Shown here piece by piece: positions 49,904-62,515 of a stretch of 64,000 nt of DNA; position 1 is the stretch's first letter, and every line of letters starts with the position of its first letter. The position numbers and the translations under genes were made by a program. The notes under the pieces were generated by a model. That model saw nothing but the letters and a program-made list of their open reading frames with translations, was not told the origin of the DNA and searched no databases. This DNA is from Jackrogersella multiformis (lineage: Eukaryota; Ascomycota; Sordariomycetes; Xylariales; Hypoxylaceae): positions 1 through 64,000 of the forward strand of contig CADCXD010000006.1 of NCBI GenBank assembly GCA_902806575.1. Direction: 5' to 3'.

Positions 49904-51553
49904 ATGCCTCTTCCACTTTTACTGTTTAGTTTCTTCTCTGGTATTGTTCATATAGCCTCGGCACAATGCCCGGACTACGATGGCTATTCTATGACACCCC
50001 ACGAACCATTCTCAACGGGGAAGTATCAGCTCTCGTACCAGAGACCGGCAGCAGCATGCCGGAAATTCAACTCTTCGGTCGTTGAAGAAACTATTCAGGA
50101 CATGAAAGAAGTGGTCCAGGACCCAGACCTCTTCCGACTATTCGAGAACGCTTTTCCAAACACATTGGACACTACAGTGACATGGAAAGGCTACGCGGCC
50201 AATGATTCGTCAGAAGAGGTACACTGATCCGTTGTTGTGCTTCTCGAACTTACGTTAACACCCCTAAAGCTTACCTTCGTCACGACCGGAGACATAGTGG
50301 CGATGTGGCTTCGCGACAGCGCGAACCAGATGCGTAGCTATAAGTCGTTACTAAAAGCCGATGACAGTCCAGACTCTCTAGCGTCTCTATTCCGCGGCGC
50401 GATAAACCTGCAGTCGCGATATATTCTCCGGAACCCGTATTGCAATGCATTCCAGGCGCCCACCGAGTCCGGCCTTCCACCAGAGAATAATGGGTATGCG
50501 GATACCGATAAAGTAACGCCCCCCTATAATACGAGCTTTGTTTTCGAATGCAAGTATGAGCTCGACTCGATTTCGGCTTTCTTGCAACTGTCCCACGATT
50601 ATTATGACAACACCCAAGATTCCGAGTTCTTCGGAAAATTCCAGTGGGTCGAAGCAATCAAGACGGTTCTCGATGTTGCCGAGGGTCTCCTTATCGGGAC
50701 TTACGCCGACGACGGCTCCGTCAACGAGTCACCGTACACTTTCCAACGAGATAGCACCAGCGCAACAGAGACCTTGGCCAATACGGGAGCCGGCAACCCC
50801 GTTAAAAGCGGTACCGGATTAGTTCGTAGCGCGTTCCGCCCGTCCGACGACTCGACCATCTACCAATTGTTCATCCCAGCGAATATGCAGTTTTCCAGCT
50901 ACCTTGGGAGATGCGCTTTTATTATGGAGGCGCACGATGCTGAACTTGCACAACGCATGGGCAACTTTGCACGCAGCGTACGGGACGGGATTGAGGCGTA
51001 TGGTAAGGTGCAGCACCCCGTGTTGGGGGAGATCTATGCGTACGAGATCGATGGGTTTGGGTCCCACAACCTGATGGACGACGCCAACGTTCCGAGTTTA
51101 TTAAGCGCGCCAGTTTTGGATTACCTGGACGCCTCGGACGAGACGTATCAGAACACGCGCAGGTTCGTCCTCTCGACGTGGAACCCGTATTATATGCACG
51201 GGCCTGTGCTGAATGGGTACGTCGGCTTCATATGGATGAGACCACGATTCAAAAAGCAATGATGCTAACCTGCACCCAGTACTGGCGGTCCACATGTCGG
51301 ACCCGGAAAGGCGTGGCCCATGTCAATCATCACGTCACTTTTGACTTCGGACGACGACAGCGAGATCGTCGCCGGGCTGCAGATGTTGGTCTCATCCACC
51401 GACGGGCTGGGGTTGATTCACGAATCTGTAGATACTTTCAACGCGTCGCAATGGTCTCGGGAGTGGTTCTCTTGGGCCAACGGCTTGTTCGGGGAGATGC
51501 TGCTGGAGCTGAGGGGCAGGAAACCTCATCTACTCAAGACGAGCTTCCAGTAG
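49904..51553 (+). CDS. Exo-alpha-1,6-mannosidase, GH125
   Basis: Three exons, 49904-50218, 50270-51216 and 51280-51553 (511 residues), with small GT-AG introns and consistent phases. A signal peptide (MPLPLLLFSFFSGIVHIASA) begins the protein. GH125 hallmarks are CPDYDGYS near the mature start, FENAFPNTLDTTVTW, TGDIVAMWLRDSANQ, YELDSISAFLQLSHDYY, AFRPSDDSTIYQLFIPANM, EIYAYEIDGFGSHNLMDDANVPSLL and GPHVGPGKAWPMSI. These enzymes release alpha-1,6-linked mannose and are related to the meiotically upregulated gene 157 proteins. With the GH92 gene 22 kb away, the window encodes two different extracellular or secretory alpha-mannosidases. Confidence 0.92.
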
Positions 51554-51704
51554 GTCCAGAGCTCAAACGTATATATGAGGGTATTCATATATGTATGTCA
51601 TTTATTAGGAAAACTTTATATACATATAATCGACACGTCACGTAAAGCCGCCAGTTTGAGAGTCAGCAACTCGAGCATTTTCGGTGACTGAAGCTAACAT
51701 CATA

Positions 51705-51724
51705 GGGAGGAGGAGGAGGAGGAG
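51705..51724. repeat. (GGA)n microsatellite
   Basis: About six GGA/GAG units in non-coding sequence. Confidence 0.7.
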
Positions 51725-53556
51725 TGGAGGTGACACTCGCTACCTACATGCTGCATTATGCGACTCTTATAGCGAGTGAAGTGGTCCAATTACATTTAAT
51801 CCGAGCTAACCGTTAGAATTGCAACACCATCCTGCGTCGTACATAACCAGACGTTTCCTAACGCAGGAACAATCTACGGCTAATAGACAGGTCTCACACT
51901 CTGTTTCTCTCTCGGATACACACACCTGAGCGGATCTTATCAGGGGGTGGATATGACCGACCTAAATTGGTCAGATGAACGGGTGGAAATGTGACCTACT
52001 GACACTGTCCAGCAAGGTGAATATAACACCTTGTGGAATACTTACATAGAGGTACCGAGGTAGGTCTGTATAGTAGTAGTATAGTTAGTGTAATCCTACG
52101 GCACAGCTTTAAGGGATCTACTTAGGTAGGTTATAAATCAGCCTATTCATCCATGGATGCTTTAAGGACCAAGGTAAGCCCTTGGAACTTAGCTACCTAC
52201 CTGATAGGTAACTAGGCAGGGCAGATTGTTTCGGTGAATGTTAGCTTCATCATGAAGAGATACCTAGGTAATTATCATTATTACCATTAGTATCATTAAG
52301 CCTCTAGCTTCTTCCTTCGCCAATCACGGCTTGTAGCTGCGAAGATGGCTCCAGCAACTCCCTGCCGACGTGCGTGGCTCCGTGCCTGTGGCCTGGCTAG
52401 CTGCAGTTCTATGCTGCAGCTAATAGCGAGTTGGAAACGGGTATCCATCTAAGTGAGCCCTCCTAGGCGTCCTTTGAGTCCTCTATTCTGCCTCCAGGAT
52501 TCCGGGAATGGATGAATCAATTAGATGATGCTGCTGCGATCTTCTGTCGTCCACGTTTTGTGTGCATCGATCAATGTCTTTTCTTTCCTTTACTTGATGT
52601 TTCTTGTGGTTAAAGATGGTTGTGGATTGGATCATATTAATAGAACTGGACTGAATTGTTTATTGGTTTAGTTTCTTAATTACTCCCAACCTTAGAAGGT
52701 TAAGAAATAAGGAGATCTAATAAGAAAAGAAATAATCTTTTACATCTATTAAACTTATTTATTACTTAGCTGCTTAAGTGCTTCGGTAGTTTATCTATTA
52801 GTGCATTAGATCATTACATACTAGTAGTTTCTCAACATTAATCTATCCATGGATCGATCCTTCAACTTTATGTTAACTTACTTCTAAGGCTCCAAGGTTA
52901 TTAATAAGTACTTAGGCAGTTACCTTCCTCACAACAAAATAGTGAAGATACTGGCCTGTACCTTCAAGGTTGTAACTCGTAGGTCCACTGTAGGTACCTA
53001 GATACTGAGGTACAATACAATATACACGATCCATTAAACCGTACAAAAACAGCTAACAAAGTCGTCATGGCCAACCAATCACAAAGCATTTTTCTCGTCT
53101 TGGCATAACCTAGTAGGAGGTACTTAGGTACTTTGTCCTACCTAGTTCTTATCAGGCGGTAGGCTCGTCATCCTATCTTTTTATCTTTTTCTATCTCTTC
53201 TACCTCCCACAGCTACCTACTGCACACTACTACATACTACATCCATAGTACACTTCGCTCGGCTTCCCAACTTAAGGCAACCTTCTGGGGCAGTCTCTCT
53301 CTCTCTCACTCTCCAACCAATCTTCAACTAGTACGGTCCGGGACCGATGACGGATGGCCACCAGATTGGAAGAGATCACGAGGAGTGACCCGTCTGACTG
53401 TCTCCCCGGCATTGGCAATTCTCGCGACCCCTTCATCATCCTGATTTGAATACTCTTTTTCTTTTTCTTTTTGCGACTATTCGCAATGCACACACTTTTT
53501 TAGGCAAATCCGATCTATTAAATTCGTTCCCGACTTGCTTTCCGTCCAACTACATC

Positions 53557-53604
53557 GACACACACATATACACACTAACATACACACACGCACACACACA
53601 CATA
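53557..53604. repeat. (CA)n-rich microsatellite
   Basis: Interrupted CA dinucleotide tract with TATA interruptions. Confidence 0.75.
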
Positions 53605-53674
53605 CTATCTTGAGCATAATCATTATATCCATATCAGTATCTATACCCATAACCCGTATCGGCGCAATTAGTTA

Positions 53675-53692
53675 CCATCCATCCATCCATCC
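53675..53692. repeat. (CCAT)n microsatellite
   Basis: Four and a half units of CATC in the probable ATG13 leader. Confidence 0.75.
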
Positions 53693-54066
53693 AATCCTTC
53701 CTCCTCACATCTTCTCCTCCCTCCAACCTCTAGGCACCTTCGACATGGCACAGTCTGCCTAGCTCACCTAGCTCCTCCAATACCTTGGAACCCTGCAGCA
53801 ACCCGCATCCAGTTAGCAGAGCCGCCCGCCACGTTCTCCTGCCGGCTGCCATACGGTTCGATTCGACGCAGCACGCCGCACTAATGATACAATTCACCAC
53901 AGTCGACCCTTGATCTGTATTGTCTCTGTATGTCTGCCTACGTGTTTCGACAGCCTGTCTAAGCAAGCCTGTCCAAGCAAGCAAGCAATATACCACCATC
54001 TCCCCCTCCGCAGCAGCCTGTATTATAACTTAGGTTGCCTATAAACCCTGTGTATGCCTAGTATAT

Positions 54067-54096
54067 CTATCCATCTATCTATCTATCTGCCTGTCT
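54067..54096. repeat. (CTAT)n/(CTGT)n microsatellite
   Basis: Tetranucleotide repeat grading from CTAT to CTGT units. Confidence 0.7.
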
Positions 54097-54379
54097 GCCC
54101 TGCATTCGACGTTACGAACAATGGATGCCAAAGTTCGGTGGCATCGAACCAGACTTCCCATATCCATCTGAGCTAGGCCGATCCTCGTAGGACGCCTCAT
54201 CTTGTCGGCGATATCACCGACGCCACGCCCTCGATCTGTGGCACGATCTACTCGAGATACGATACGATATCACCGAGATTGTGCATCGTCCGATCTGACC
54301 AACAACCCAACAATTCCTCTGTCCTTACCTTCGCCACCTATACCAGGCTACGTGTAGCCTAGGTCTCGACCACTTCAAG

Positions 54380-57312
54380 ATGCATCAAACTCCCCGTGCT
54401 CAGCCTCGTACAGCCTCCCCCGCCTTGTCACAACAAACGAATCCCACAAGAACAAATAATCAAAGAGATCCGGGAAGTCCTGGGTCTGGCCCGCCATCTA
54501 GGTCGGGTACTGGGGCTCAGGAAGGGGCCGCGAGGGGAGCGGGTGGAGGGAACCGCGGAGATGGAGGCCCTAGTCGGGATTCCATTAAGAAATTAGACCA
54601 GATCATCCAGGTTGGTTTCCTACTAGTCATGTTCCTGCGATCGTAAATGCTCACAGGTGATCTTTTAATCCAGAATATCTACTCGAAAGCCGGCACCGTG
54701 ATATTGCAGACACGCATACAAGTAACTCCGATCCTCGTGGGTAGGTCCCAGGAGAGGAGAACAAGTAGATGGGTAAGTCTCAACTCTAGCGGAAGATGTT
54801 CCCTTGGTCTGATGAAGTGTTTTGACAGTTCCAACTCGATACGGACGATATCGACGATTTCCGAGAAGAGTTTCGTGTATGGAAACAGTGCGGTGGATTT
54901 GATAATCGCCCACCTCCGCTAGTAATCGAAACCTATCTTGATGCGTCTCAATTAAAGGGTGGCCAAAGTTTAGTAATTCTGGACGAAAATGGGAAGCGAT
55001 GGGATGTGCTTGAGGCCCTCAACTCCTCCGACCAGTCGAGCGACAGCAGTTCGGGTCGTCAGGGGAAACCAATTACCCACGTTGTATTAGAGCGATGGCG
55101 TGTTGAGCTCAAGGGAAAACCCCCCGATCAACTAGATGACTTCGGTCTCCTCCTTCCGACGGTATACAAGAAGGCCATTGTCTTAATGCGATCTATATAC
55201 ACGACGACCGGCCTCTTACCCGCCTGGAAACTCGCCAGGAATTCTAAGACCAAGGCTTGTCATCCTGCCTTGACAATCCGCTGTCGGGTCTTCTCAGGGG
55301 AGTCTCCAACGTATGGATCCGACAGCCTGAGAATACCGCTATTCGACGGTAGAGGGGATGTCTCCACGGATTACATGTTTGGTGATCTCGAAGTCCCCGT
55401 TGGACGTTTTTACGTTTCTGTGTCTTACCGCAACCACTGCAATTTCCAAGTGGTTGAAACTGAATCTCTGCTAAGCTCCCGCATCGGTATGGCCATATCG
55501 GATGACATGTTTAAGCCATCACTGCCTCACCGCGGTCATGGACGCCACGATTCCTATGCCCCCGAAGTGGGATCACTTCCATACCATCGTCATGCGCATG
55601 ACATCACGGAAAACCAGCAGCGATATGGCAGCTTATCTACGTTTCATGGCGAAGGGCCTATTGGCACGAGCCCTATATCCGCACTAAAGGCAGTCAAAGC
55701 TCCAGGCTCTGACACCAGCTCACCGCCAGACTCCAGACCCGCGAGTGTTGAAGCTCCTGCACACACCCTCCCAATTGACAGTCCCCGACGACAGCCATCC
55801 CTCAGGAGGCTAGATACCTCGAGGCGCCCGTCTGTCTCCTTCCAAGCCTCTCCTTTTAAGCACGGGTCTCTTTCGGGGTCGCCTGTTGTCCGACCGCACG
55901 ACCCCGATGTTCCGCCGTCGCCTCATTCCCTCAATCGCCCTTCAAGTCTAAATACGCATGTAAGAAACCGTTCCTCGTTGACGGCCGGGATGCCAGCTTC
56001 CTTGCGAGGGGCGCCGCCTCCTGCCGCCGCGGACAACTCTGTTCCCGGCTCACCAAGGCCATCCGCCTCGAACCGATACAGTAGCAGTTTTACGCATCGT
56101 CGCAGTAGGCCATCTATTACCGGTATTAGCAGATTAGATGACGATCAAAATAGCAGCGGCAAGCAAAGTCTGTCATCTTCCGCTGTCCAACCGGGTTCTG
56201 GCCTGTTCAATGAAATAGGTGCAGGTGGCAGCTCTGGTTCCTTTCAGACCGATGACGAGAGTATCCAGAGCTTCTTGAAGATGATAGAAAGCAAGAGAAC
56301 ATTGCAAAGTTTCGAGCCATCGAAGAAGGGCGAGTCGGCGACTAAGAAAACGGCAGCTCAGCTTTCCAAATTCCACCTCATGCGCGAGTCGAATAACGCG
56401 CTTACCGAATCCATGAACTCGTCTATGCAGCTACAGCGTTCTTCCAGCTCCTCCAGCCGGCAGCTAGCTAATGTTCCAGGCATGTCGACCTCGTCGTCCC
56501 CAGGAAAACCACTATCGCCTCATACGCCTCATACGCCAGCTATCCCATCTCGTTTGAGCGAAAATTCGAGCGTCGATTACGCACCGACTACGAGGGTTGC
56601 GTCGCGATCGCGCAACGTTGAGGGCCTCGCAGAGGAGCCGCCAGCTAGCACGCAAGCTACCCATGAAGGAACGACCGCGATTGACATTCCTACATCACCG
56701 CGGCCTTATCCGCATGCCAGGCGATCCAGCTCTGTTGCTCATCAGAATCGTGCGCTGGTTGATGATGACGACATTGATGCTCATCGCAGTATTAGTCTCG
56801 GCGCGGAGGACCGTGATCCTCCTAGTCTCAGTGTTTTGTTGGGACTCGGTGCCGACGAACCAGACGGCATAGTGGATACGCCAGGCCTACGATCTGCTGC
56901 TGATATCAGAGCAACAAGTCCTCCAGATATGCTCGGCCAAGTATCAGACTCTGTTGAGCGTGAAGTTCGGCCTCCGGGCGGACTTTACACCGGATTCTCG
57001 AGCTCGCCATACAGCAGACGTTATGGCAGCAATATCGGGCGAGGTATCACACCGCCACATTCCGGAAGTGGTAGTTTGGTCGGATCCAGCGGCAGATTTG
57101 GCAGAGGTTATTCGCGCGGGGGCGCTACCGGCTTAGGTGTGACAGGTGCTGCCGCAGACGAGGCCGACGACGAACCGCTTCTATTCGACATGTCAGAAAT
57201 TACTCGTGAACAATCGCGCCGCAGTCTCGAGGAAGCTAGAGGCGGCGGCAGCGTAGGGTCTACGGGCGATAGGGGGGGTTATGAAACCAGCCACAGGAAC
57301 CGTCGTTGGTAA
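54380..57312 (+). CDS. ATG13: Autophagy-related protein 13
   Basis: Three exons, 54380-54610, 54674-54772 and 54829-57312, coding for 937 residues. Atg13 is the regulatory subunit of the Atg1 kinase complex that starts autophagosome formation under TOR control. After a low-complexity Gly/Pro/Ser N-terminus, the HORMA domain runs from about residue 70 (DQIIQNIYSKAGTVILQTRI) to about 290, including RWFQLDTDDIDDFREEFRVW, PPLVIETYLD, THVVLERWRVEL and GLLPAWKLAR, as in other Atg13 proteins. The remaining ~640 residues are disordered and Ser/Pro-rich with many SP sites, the region that binds Atg1 and Atg17 and is phosphorylated in yeast. Length is typical for filamentous fungi (about 900-1000). Confidence 0.93.
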
Positions 57313-58766
57313 ACGATTCTTGTGCAACCCCCATCCGCCTATGACTGAAAACGAGTACGCATTTTGCATTTCGTCGTTGAGATAGAATTTTGAGTAATGT
57401 TTGTCTTGGTCGCTGTTCGATGATATAGGACAGGGAGAGCGTCGGGGGATGGCGGTGTAATGCTTCCATTCTACAGGACAGGAATCCGTGCCGAGAGATC
57501 TACTACGATTACAGATTGCCATTGTTTGTTGTTTAGGATGACCCGGAAGTGTTTTTCTTATTAAAGAGGAGTTTGACGGCATTTTGGACGGACATGACTA
57601 TTCTTAACGAGGGCCGGAGTCTAGAGCGGGGTTTCTGAGGTTCATTATCATGACACGCTCGAGGAAGACCGTCTGGCGTTTTTATCTGGAAGTGGGAAGG
57701 GTATCGCAGAACGGGTTGGGTTTTCTCTGCGCGTCAATTCCCCGCTTGGTCAGAAGTCTGGGGTCGCGGATGGGATGTTTGCTATAAGAACTACATCGGT
57801 AGCTCGGGATGAAGGCTCGTCATGGTCACAGCACAGAGAGCGCCCGTAGATGGAATAGAAAGAATATAGTGAACCATGCCGAGACGAGACTCTTTTTGTA
57901 ACTGAGGACTATTTTTTTTAATTGGCACGTGGTTGTATATTAGGAGAAGGGTATTTAAGAGGTGAATCAAAATATATATATCGCGATCATCTCATCTCAT
58001 ATATGGATATAAATATATTTACAAATAAAGTACCTAGGATACCTGCTTATCGAAAACCCTTCGAGACATTTAAAACAATGCATATACGATTTTAAATTAA
58101 TATATACCTAATATACGAAAAGTTCCGAGGCTATGAGGGTGAGACAATACCTTTGTTCCATAATGGTTCTTATTAATACGTAAGTAATTCGCCTTCTACT
58201 CCGCCCAGTCCGCAGGTAATTCGTACCTGGTAAATAACGGTAAGGTACCTGGTGGGTGTACTGGTTCCGGTACCTATCTAGGTACCTAGGCAGGCTGGAG
58301 TTTGAGGCGCAGTTGATAGAATTCCTCGGACGTCACTGCATTGCGCGTTGCTTTACAGGTGGGCAAGTGGGCTGGGTGGATAGCTTCTATGCTCTTCGGG
58401 GTTGCGCTAAGCAAGCACAGGCCAACGTCATCCATTCCAATGTATGTACATGTACTGCTAGGCTGCAAGTAAGTTTAACTTGGGGTACCTTAGTCCTGTA
58501 CCTCCTCCACCGTAATGAAATAGGATTGAATGAGAATCCTAAGAACTACAACTACAATTACAACTACGACTACGACTACGACTACAACACAACTAACTAC
58601 CACTACTATAAATCACAATCATACGTTCGGACCATTCCACGGTGAACAACAAAACACTAAGTCTAATAATAGAGACAAACAGAGGAAATTACGCATTCAT
58701 ATTATTCGAAGACAAACCTCCAAGTCCTAGGGATCAAGTCGTCCTTCCTCCCACTCGCTGCCCAGC
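57313..58766. other. Intergenic between ATG13 and HSE1
   Basis: Includes the ATG13 3' flank, an AT-rich stretch around 57,950-58,120, CCTAGGTA words near 58,030 and 58,275, and a trinucleotide repeat. No gene recognised. Confidence 0.5.
58543..58609. repeat. (ACT/ACG)n trinucleotide microsatellite
   Basis: Runs of ACTACA, then ACTACG, then ACTAC units, about 160 bases upstream of the HSE1 start. Confidence 0.75.
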
Positions 58767-61143
58767 ATGTTTCGGGGAACAGCAGTTGGACCTTTTGACG
58801 AAGTGATCGGTACGCACCACCACCACAATGTCACCGCATTTAGCCCCCAATGTGGCCGCAGAACTAATATTGCTTCACATTTCTAGCCAAGGCGACCGAC
58901 GAAAACCTCACCTCGGAGGACTGGGGGGCTATCATCGAGGTCTGCGACAAAGTATCAAGTGACCCGAATGGCCCCAACCAAGCAGTCCAAAGCCTGATCA
59001 AGCGCCTTGCGCATCGTAACGCCAATGTCCAGCTCTACACCCTCGAGGTACGTAGTCCAACCGACCCCGACCCCGACCCCTTTTCATCGTCCATCCGTCT
59101 GTGCTATACTAACTATAAATGCCCCATCAGCTTGCGAATGCGCTCTCCCAGAACTGCGGCAAGAATATGCACCGTGAGCTCGCCAGCCGCGCCTTCACCG
59201 AAGCCCTACTTAAGCTCGCCAACGACCGCAATACCCATCAACAGGTCAAGGTAAAGATCCTCGAAAGGATGTCGGACTGGTCCGATATGTTCAGCAAAGA
59301 CGCCGACCTCGGTATCATGTACGATGCCTATTACCGTCTCAAACAGAGCAATCCGACATTACAGCCACCATCAGCCCCACAGAAGACGGGTCTTACCGAT
59401 TTAGATCGCCAGAAGGAGGAAGATGAGCTTCAGATGGCGCTTAAGTTATCCTTGCAAGAAGAGGAGAGAAAGAAGGTCGTCCACAGTAGTTCTTCTATCG
59501 CGGGACCGAGCTCAGCAGCAGGTCCTAGTGCGGCTACCGAGCAGGCTCAAGTAGTGCCCTCCCACCCGACCGGCACAACAGCCGCCACCGTATCGCGAGT
59601 TCGTGCCCTCTACGACTTCGTACCGTCTGAACCCGGTGAGCTTGAATTCAAGAAGGGCGATATCATAGCCGTCCTCGAGTCCGTCTACAAAGATTGGTGG
59701 CGAGGCTCGTTGAAGGGCAGAACCGGCATTTTCCCCCTTAATTACGTCGAGAAACTTGCGGATCCGACCCCTAACGAGCTCCAACGCGAGGCGCAAATGG
59801 AAGCCGAGGTGTTTGCCGAAATCAAGAACGTAGAGAAACTGCTTACTCTGCTGAGCACATCAAATGCGTCTCCAAGAGAGGAAGATAATGAGGAGATATC
59901 GGTATGTCCTAGGTGGCTCGACTATGCGCATGCGCGATGGCTAACATTTCTAGAAACTCTATCACCAAACATTAGCTATTCGGCCCAAACTGATCAAGTT
60001 AATCGAGAAGTATTCTCAAAAGAAGGAGGATTTTACTCAATTAAATGAGAAATTCATCAAGGCCAGAAGAGATTACGAGTCACTCTTAGAATCTTCAATG
60101 TCTCACCCGCCTCAACCGACCTACCACCAATATGCACCAAGGCCGCTCATATCCCATGGATATGGAGTTCCCGGGGGTCCGGGGGGCCCCGGCCCAGGTC
60201 CGGGTTTTGCTCCGCAAGGACCCCCACCCGTGCAGCAAGAGCCTCAAAGATATTATACCCCTGCACCTCAAGGCCCTCCCCCGCAAGGTATGTGAAATGC
60301 GCGCAGCTTTACGAAAAGTGAGCTCACATATATTTAGAACAGAACCAATACCAGGCTACATCGCCGCCTCCTAACTTTCAACGGCCAACGGCAACGCCTG
60401 CTCCGTTCTACTTACAAGGTGCGGAAATCCCGGCTCAGGTTAACCAGCAGCCACCTCGTCAATACCCACCCAGAGACCAGCCTTCGCGGATAGCGGCCGT
60501 AAAGCAGCCAGCTCCTATACAAACCTCATCTCCCCCACCACCGCAAACCTACCAGGCGTATTCTCAGCCTCCTCCGCAGTCGGGACCAAGGCCTCAGAGT
60601 ACATATGGTAACCCTCAAGAATTAGCCACGTCTGTCTACGATTCCCCCGTGGTGGCTCACAACCCCAACCAGCCTAACCCCTACTCCGCATCCGTCTACT
60701 CCCAGGATGACCCTTACGCGACAAGCCCAACCGCTCCCGCCCCATCGGCTCCGTCAGCCCCTATCTCCGGACCCATCCCATCGGCCCCGCCCTCCGCCCC
60801 TCAAGGCGTGCCTACGCCCCTGGCCTTTGCCAACCATCCCTCGGCGCCATCGCAACCGCATTACGCGGCGTACAACCCGAACCCCCAGCGCCAAGATTCG
60901 TACGACGCCCCTCCCCCGCCGCAGCCGACCGCATCGGCTCCCCCGATCCCGCAGGCGTTCCAGCCGCCCGTCAACGTGATGACGCCGCCGCCGGCGGCCC
61001 TGCAGCCCGTCGGCTCACCGTTCGACGCCAGGCATGGCTTGCCCAGCCAGGCCCAGGCTCAGGCCCAGTACAAGGCGTACGTGCCCCCCGGGAACGAGCC
61101 CAGCGCGCCCCAGGACTATTATAGGCAGAATGCTGCTTATTAA
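58767..61143 (+). CDS. HSE1: ESCRT-0 subunit Hse1 (VHS-UIM-SH3-GAT)
   Basis: Five exons: 58767-58809, 58887-59047, 59131-59901, 59954-60287, 60338-61143, giving 704 residues. Hse1 with Vps27 forms ESCRT-0, which gathers ubiquitinated cargo on endosomes for multivesicular-body sorting. Domains in order: VHS (about 5-140, with AKATDENLTSEDWGAI), a ubiquitin-interacting motif at about 163-182 (EDELQMALKLSLQEEE), an SH3 domain at about 222-277 (RVRALYDFVPSEPGELEFKKGD), a GAT-like helical region (about 290-385), and a long Pro/Gln/Ser-rich tail. All introns are GT-AG and phases agree. Intron 2 carries a short CGACCC repeat. Confidence 0.93.
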
Positions 61144-62515
61144 GCTGGGGTTGGGGATTTAGAGGTGATGGGGTGTCGAGGAAGGCAATGGTGAGAGTGG
61201 TGGCCAGCAAGGGGTCGTGACGGTGTAGGAGTATGTAGAATGTAGAATGCGAGCTTGGAACCTTGGAAGGGTTTACAGGAAAGAAGAGGAGAGGTTTTGT
61301 TGCGGGCTACGGCATGGCATACACATTTTATTTAGCAGGGCAGGTGGTAGTTGATAGCTAAGTCTCCCGGGAACGGGTGCCGGTGATGTTGGTGTTGGTG
61401 TTGGTTCCTTCGATCTGTAGCGATCTGCAGGGACGTTGTTAGATAATGGAAGTCGTACTATATTCATCCTATGTGCTGTGGCTCTGATAATGGAGTATGT
61501 GACTTGTTGGGTGAAGCGAGATGATAGGGCTTGCTTTGGGAAGTGAAGGGATGGCATGGCATGATAGTTGCCAACTGCGCATTACCTGCACACGCAATAC
61601 TCAGGTATTAGCAAGTATTTCAAACCCCAATCTATACCAAGCATCACTCTTCAACATCACACATCTCTTTTTTATAAGTTGATAGTAATGGCAGGAGATA
61701 TAAGCAAAGCATATTTTAGCCTTTTGTCGCAAGCTGGAGCCTCGCTATCAGAGCGCTGTAGCTCCTGCTGGGACCCGCTCTTTACTCCTATAAATATACT
61801 GCTTTGCCGAAGCTCTTTAGCTCGGCAGAGTGTTTTAAACTTTCATCAATTTCTCATGGCTTTGGCCCGTGGCACTTTTACATATATGAAATGGTATATT
61901 TATATACATACCGGTGTGTATATGAATAGTTAAATTTGGAGCGGTGCCTATAGTCCTCCTAGAAAAATAATACTACTATATTATAATTGAAAGTAAACCG
62001 GCTACTTTGCTTTGAAATAACATCCTATCGCAAATATCACGCAGGGCAACCTAAACATCGAGCCAATGCTCCAACTGCCCAGTATAGAGAATGTATCCTC
62101 GACACCTTTGCTATATAAGTACATTATGTTGGGTATCTAGTATTAAAAACATTTACTTTAGATTTGTATAGGTTACTTCATATTTTATAAGTATTTCACT
62201 AAATAGATTCACTAAATAGAAAATAAATAAAAACGCATAAATTAACAATCAACATGCGTATAATAAACCCAAAGCCATAGATAACAGTAGGAGCGTCTTC
62301 CAGTTGGTCCTTACCCGAGAAATTTAATAACCTCGTCGTGCGAATACATCATTCGTAAGACCGCAACCCTTGTCATGTCGTCATTCATCTCTCCCGCCGA
62401 AGCGGTAGCCCCACCGCCGGCCGCGGGAAATAAATTGTAGTGGGGGGAGATTCGAACCTTTACCGTCTATTATCTACCTACCTAAGGTACCTACCTAATT
62501 CAACACCTGACCAAA
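61144..62515. other. Intergenic, no gene recognised
   Basis: AT-rich towards 61,930-62,270. It holds an imperfect hairpin at about 61,803-61,827 and a tRNA B-box-like fragment at about 62,448-62,465 on the minus strand that does not fold into a tRNA. Confidence 0.5.

Larger units (their letters stand above)
51554..54379. other. Long intergenic/leader region upstream of ATG13
   Basis: About 2.8 kb without a supported gene. It contains several microsatellites and a pyrimidine-rich stretch (about 53,160-54,370) that probably forms a long ATG13 5' leader. Several small upstream frames occur in that stretch. Confidence 0.5.

Noticed and set aside
49388..49916. Overlapping frames upstream of GH125
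   Set aside because: No domain; they run into CCTAGGTA repeats and the GH125 promoter.
53840..53870. GGTTCGATTC B-box-like word
   Set aside because: No cloverleaf can be drawn around it.
61568..61933. 121-residue frame after HSE1
   Set aside because: Poor composition, contains the hairpin sequence and no family match.
62448..62465. B-box-like GGTTCGAATCTCC on the minus strand
   Set aside because: The T-stem does not pair well and no matching acceptor or D-arm was found.
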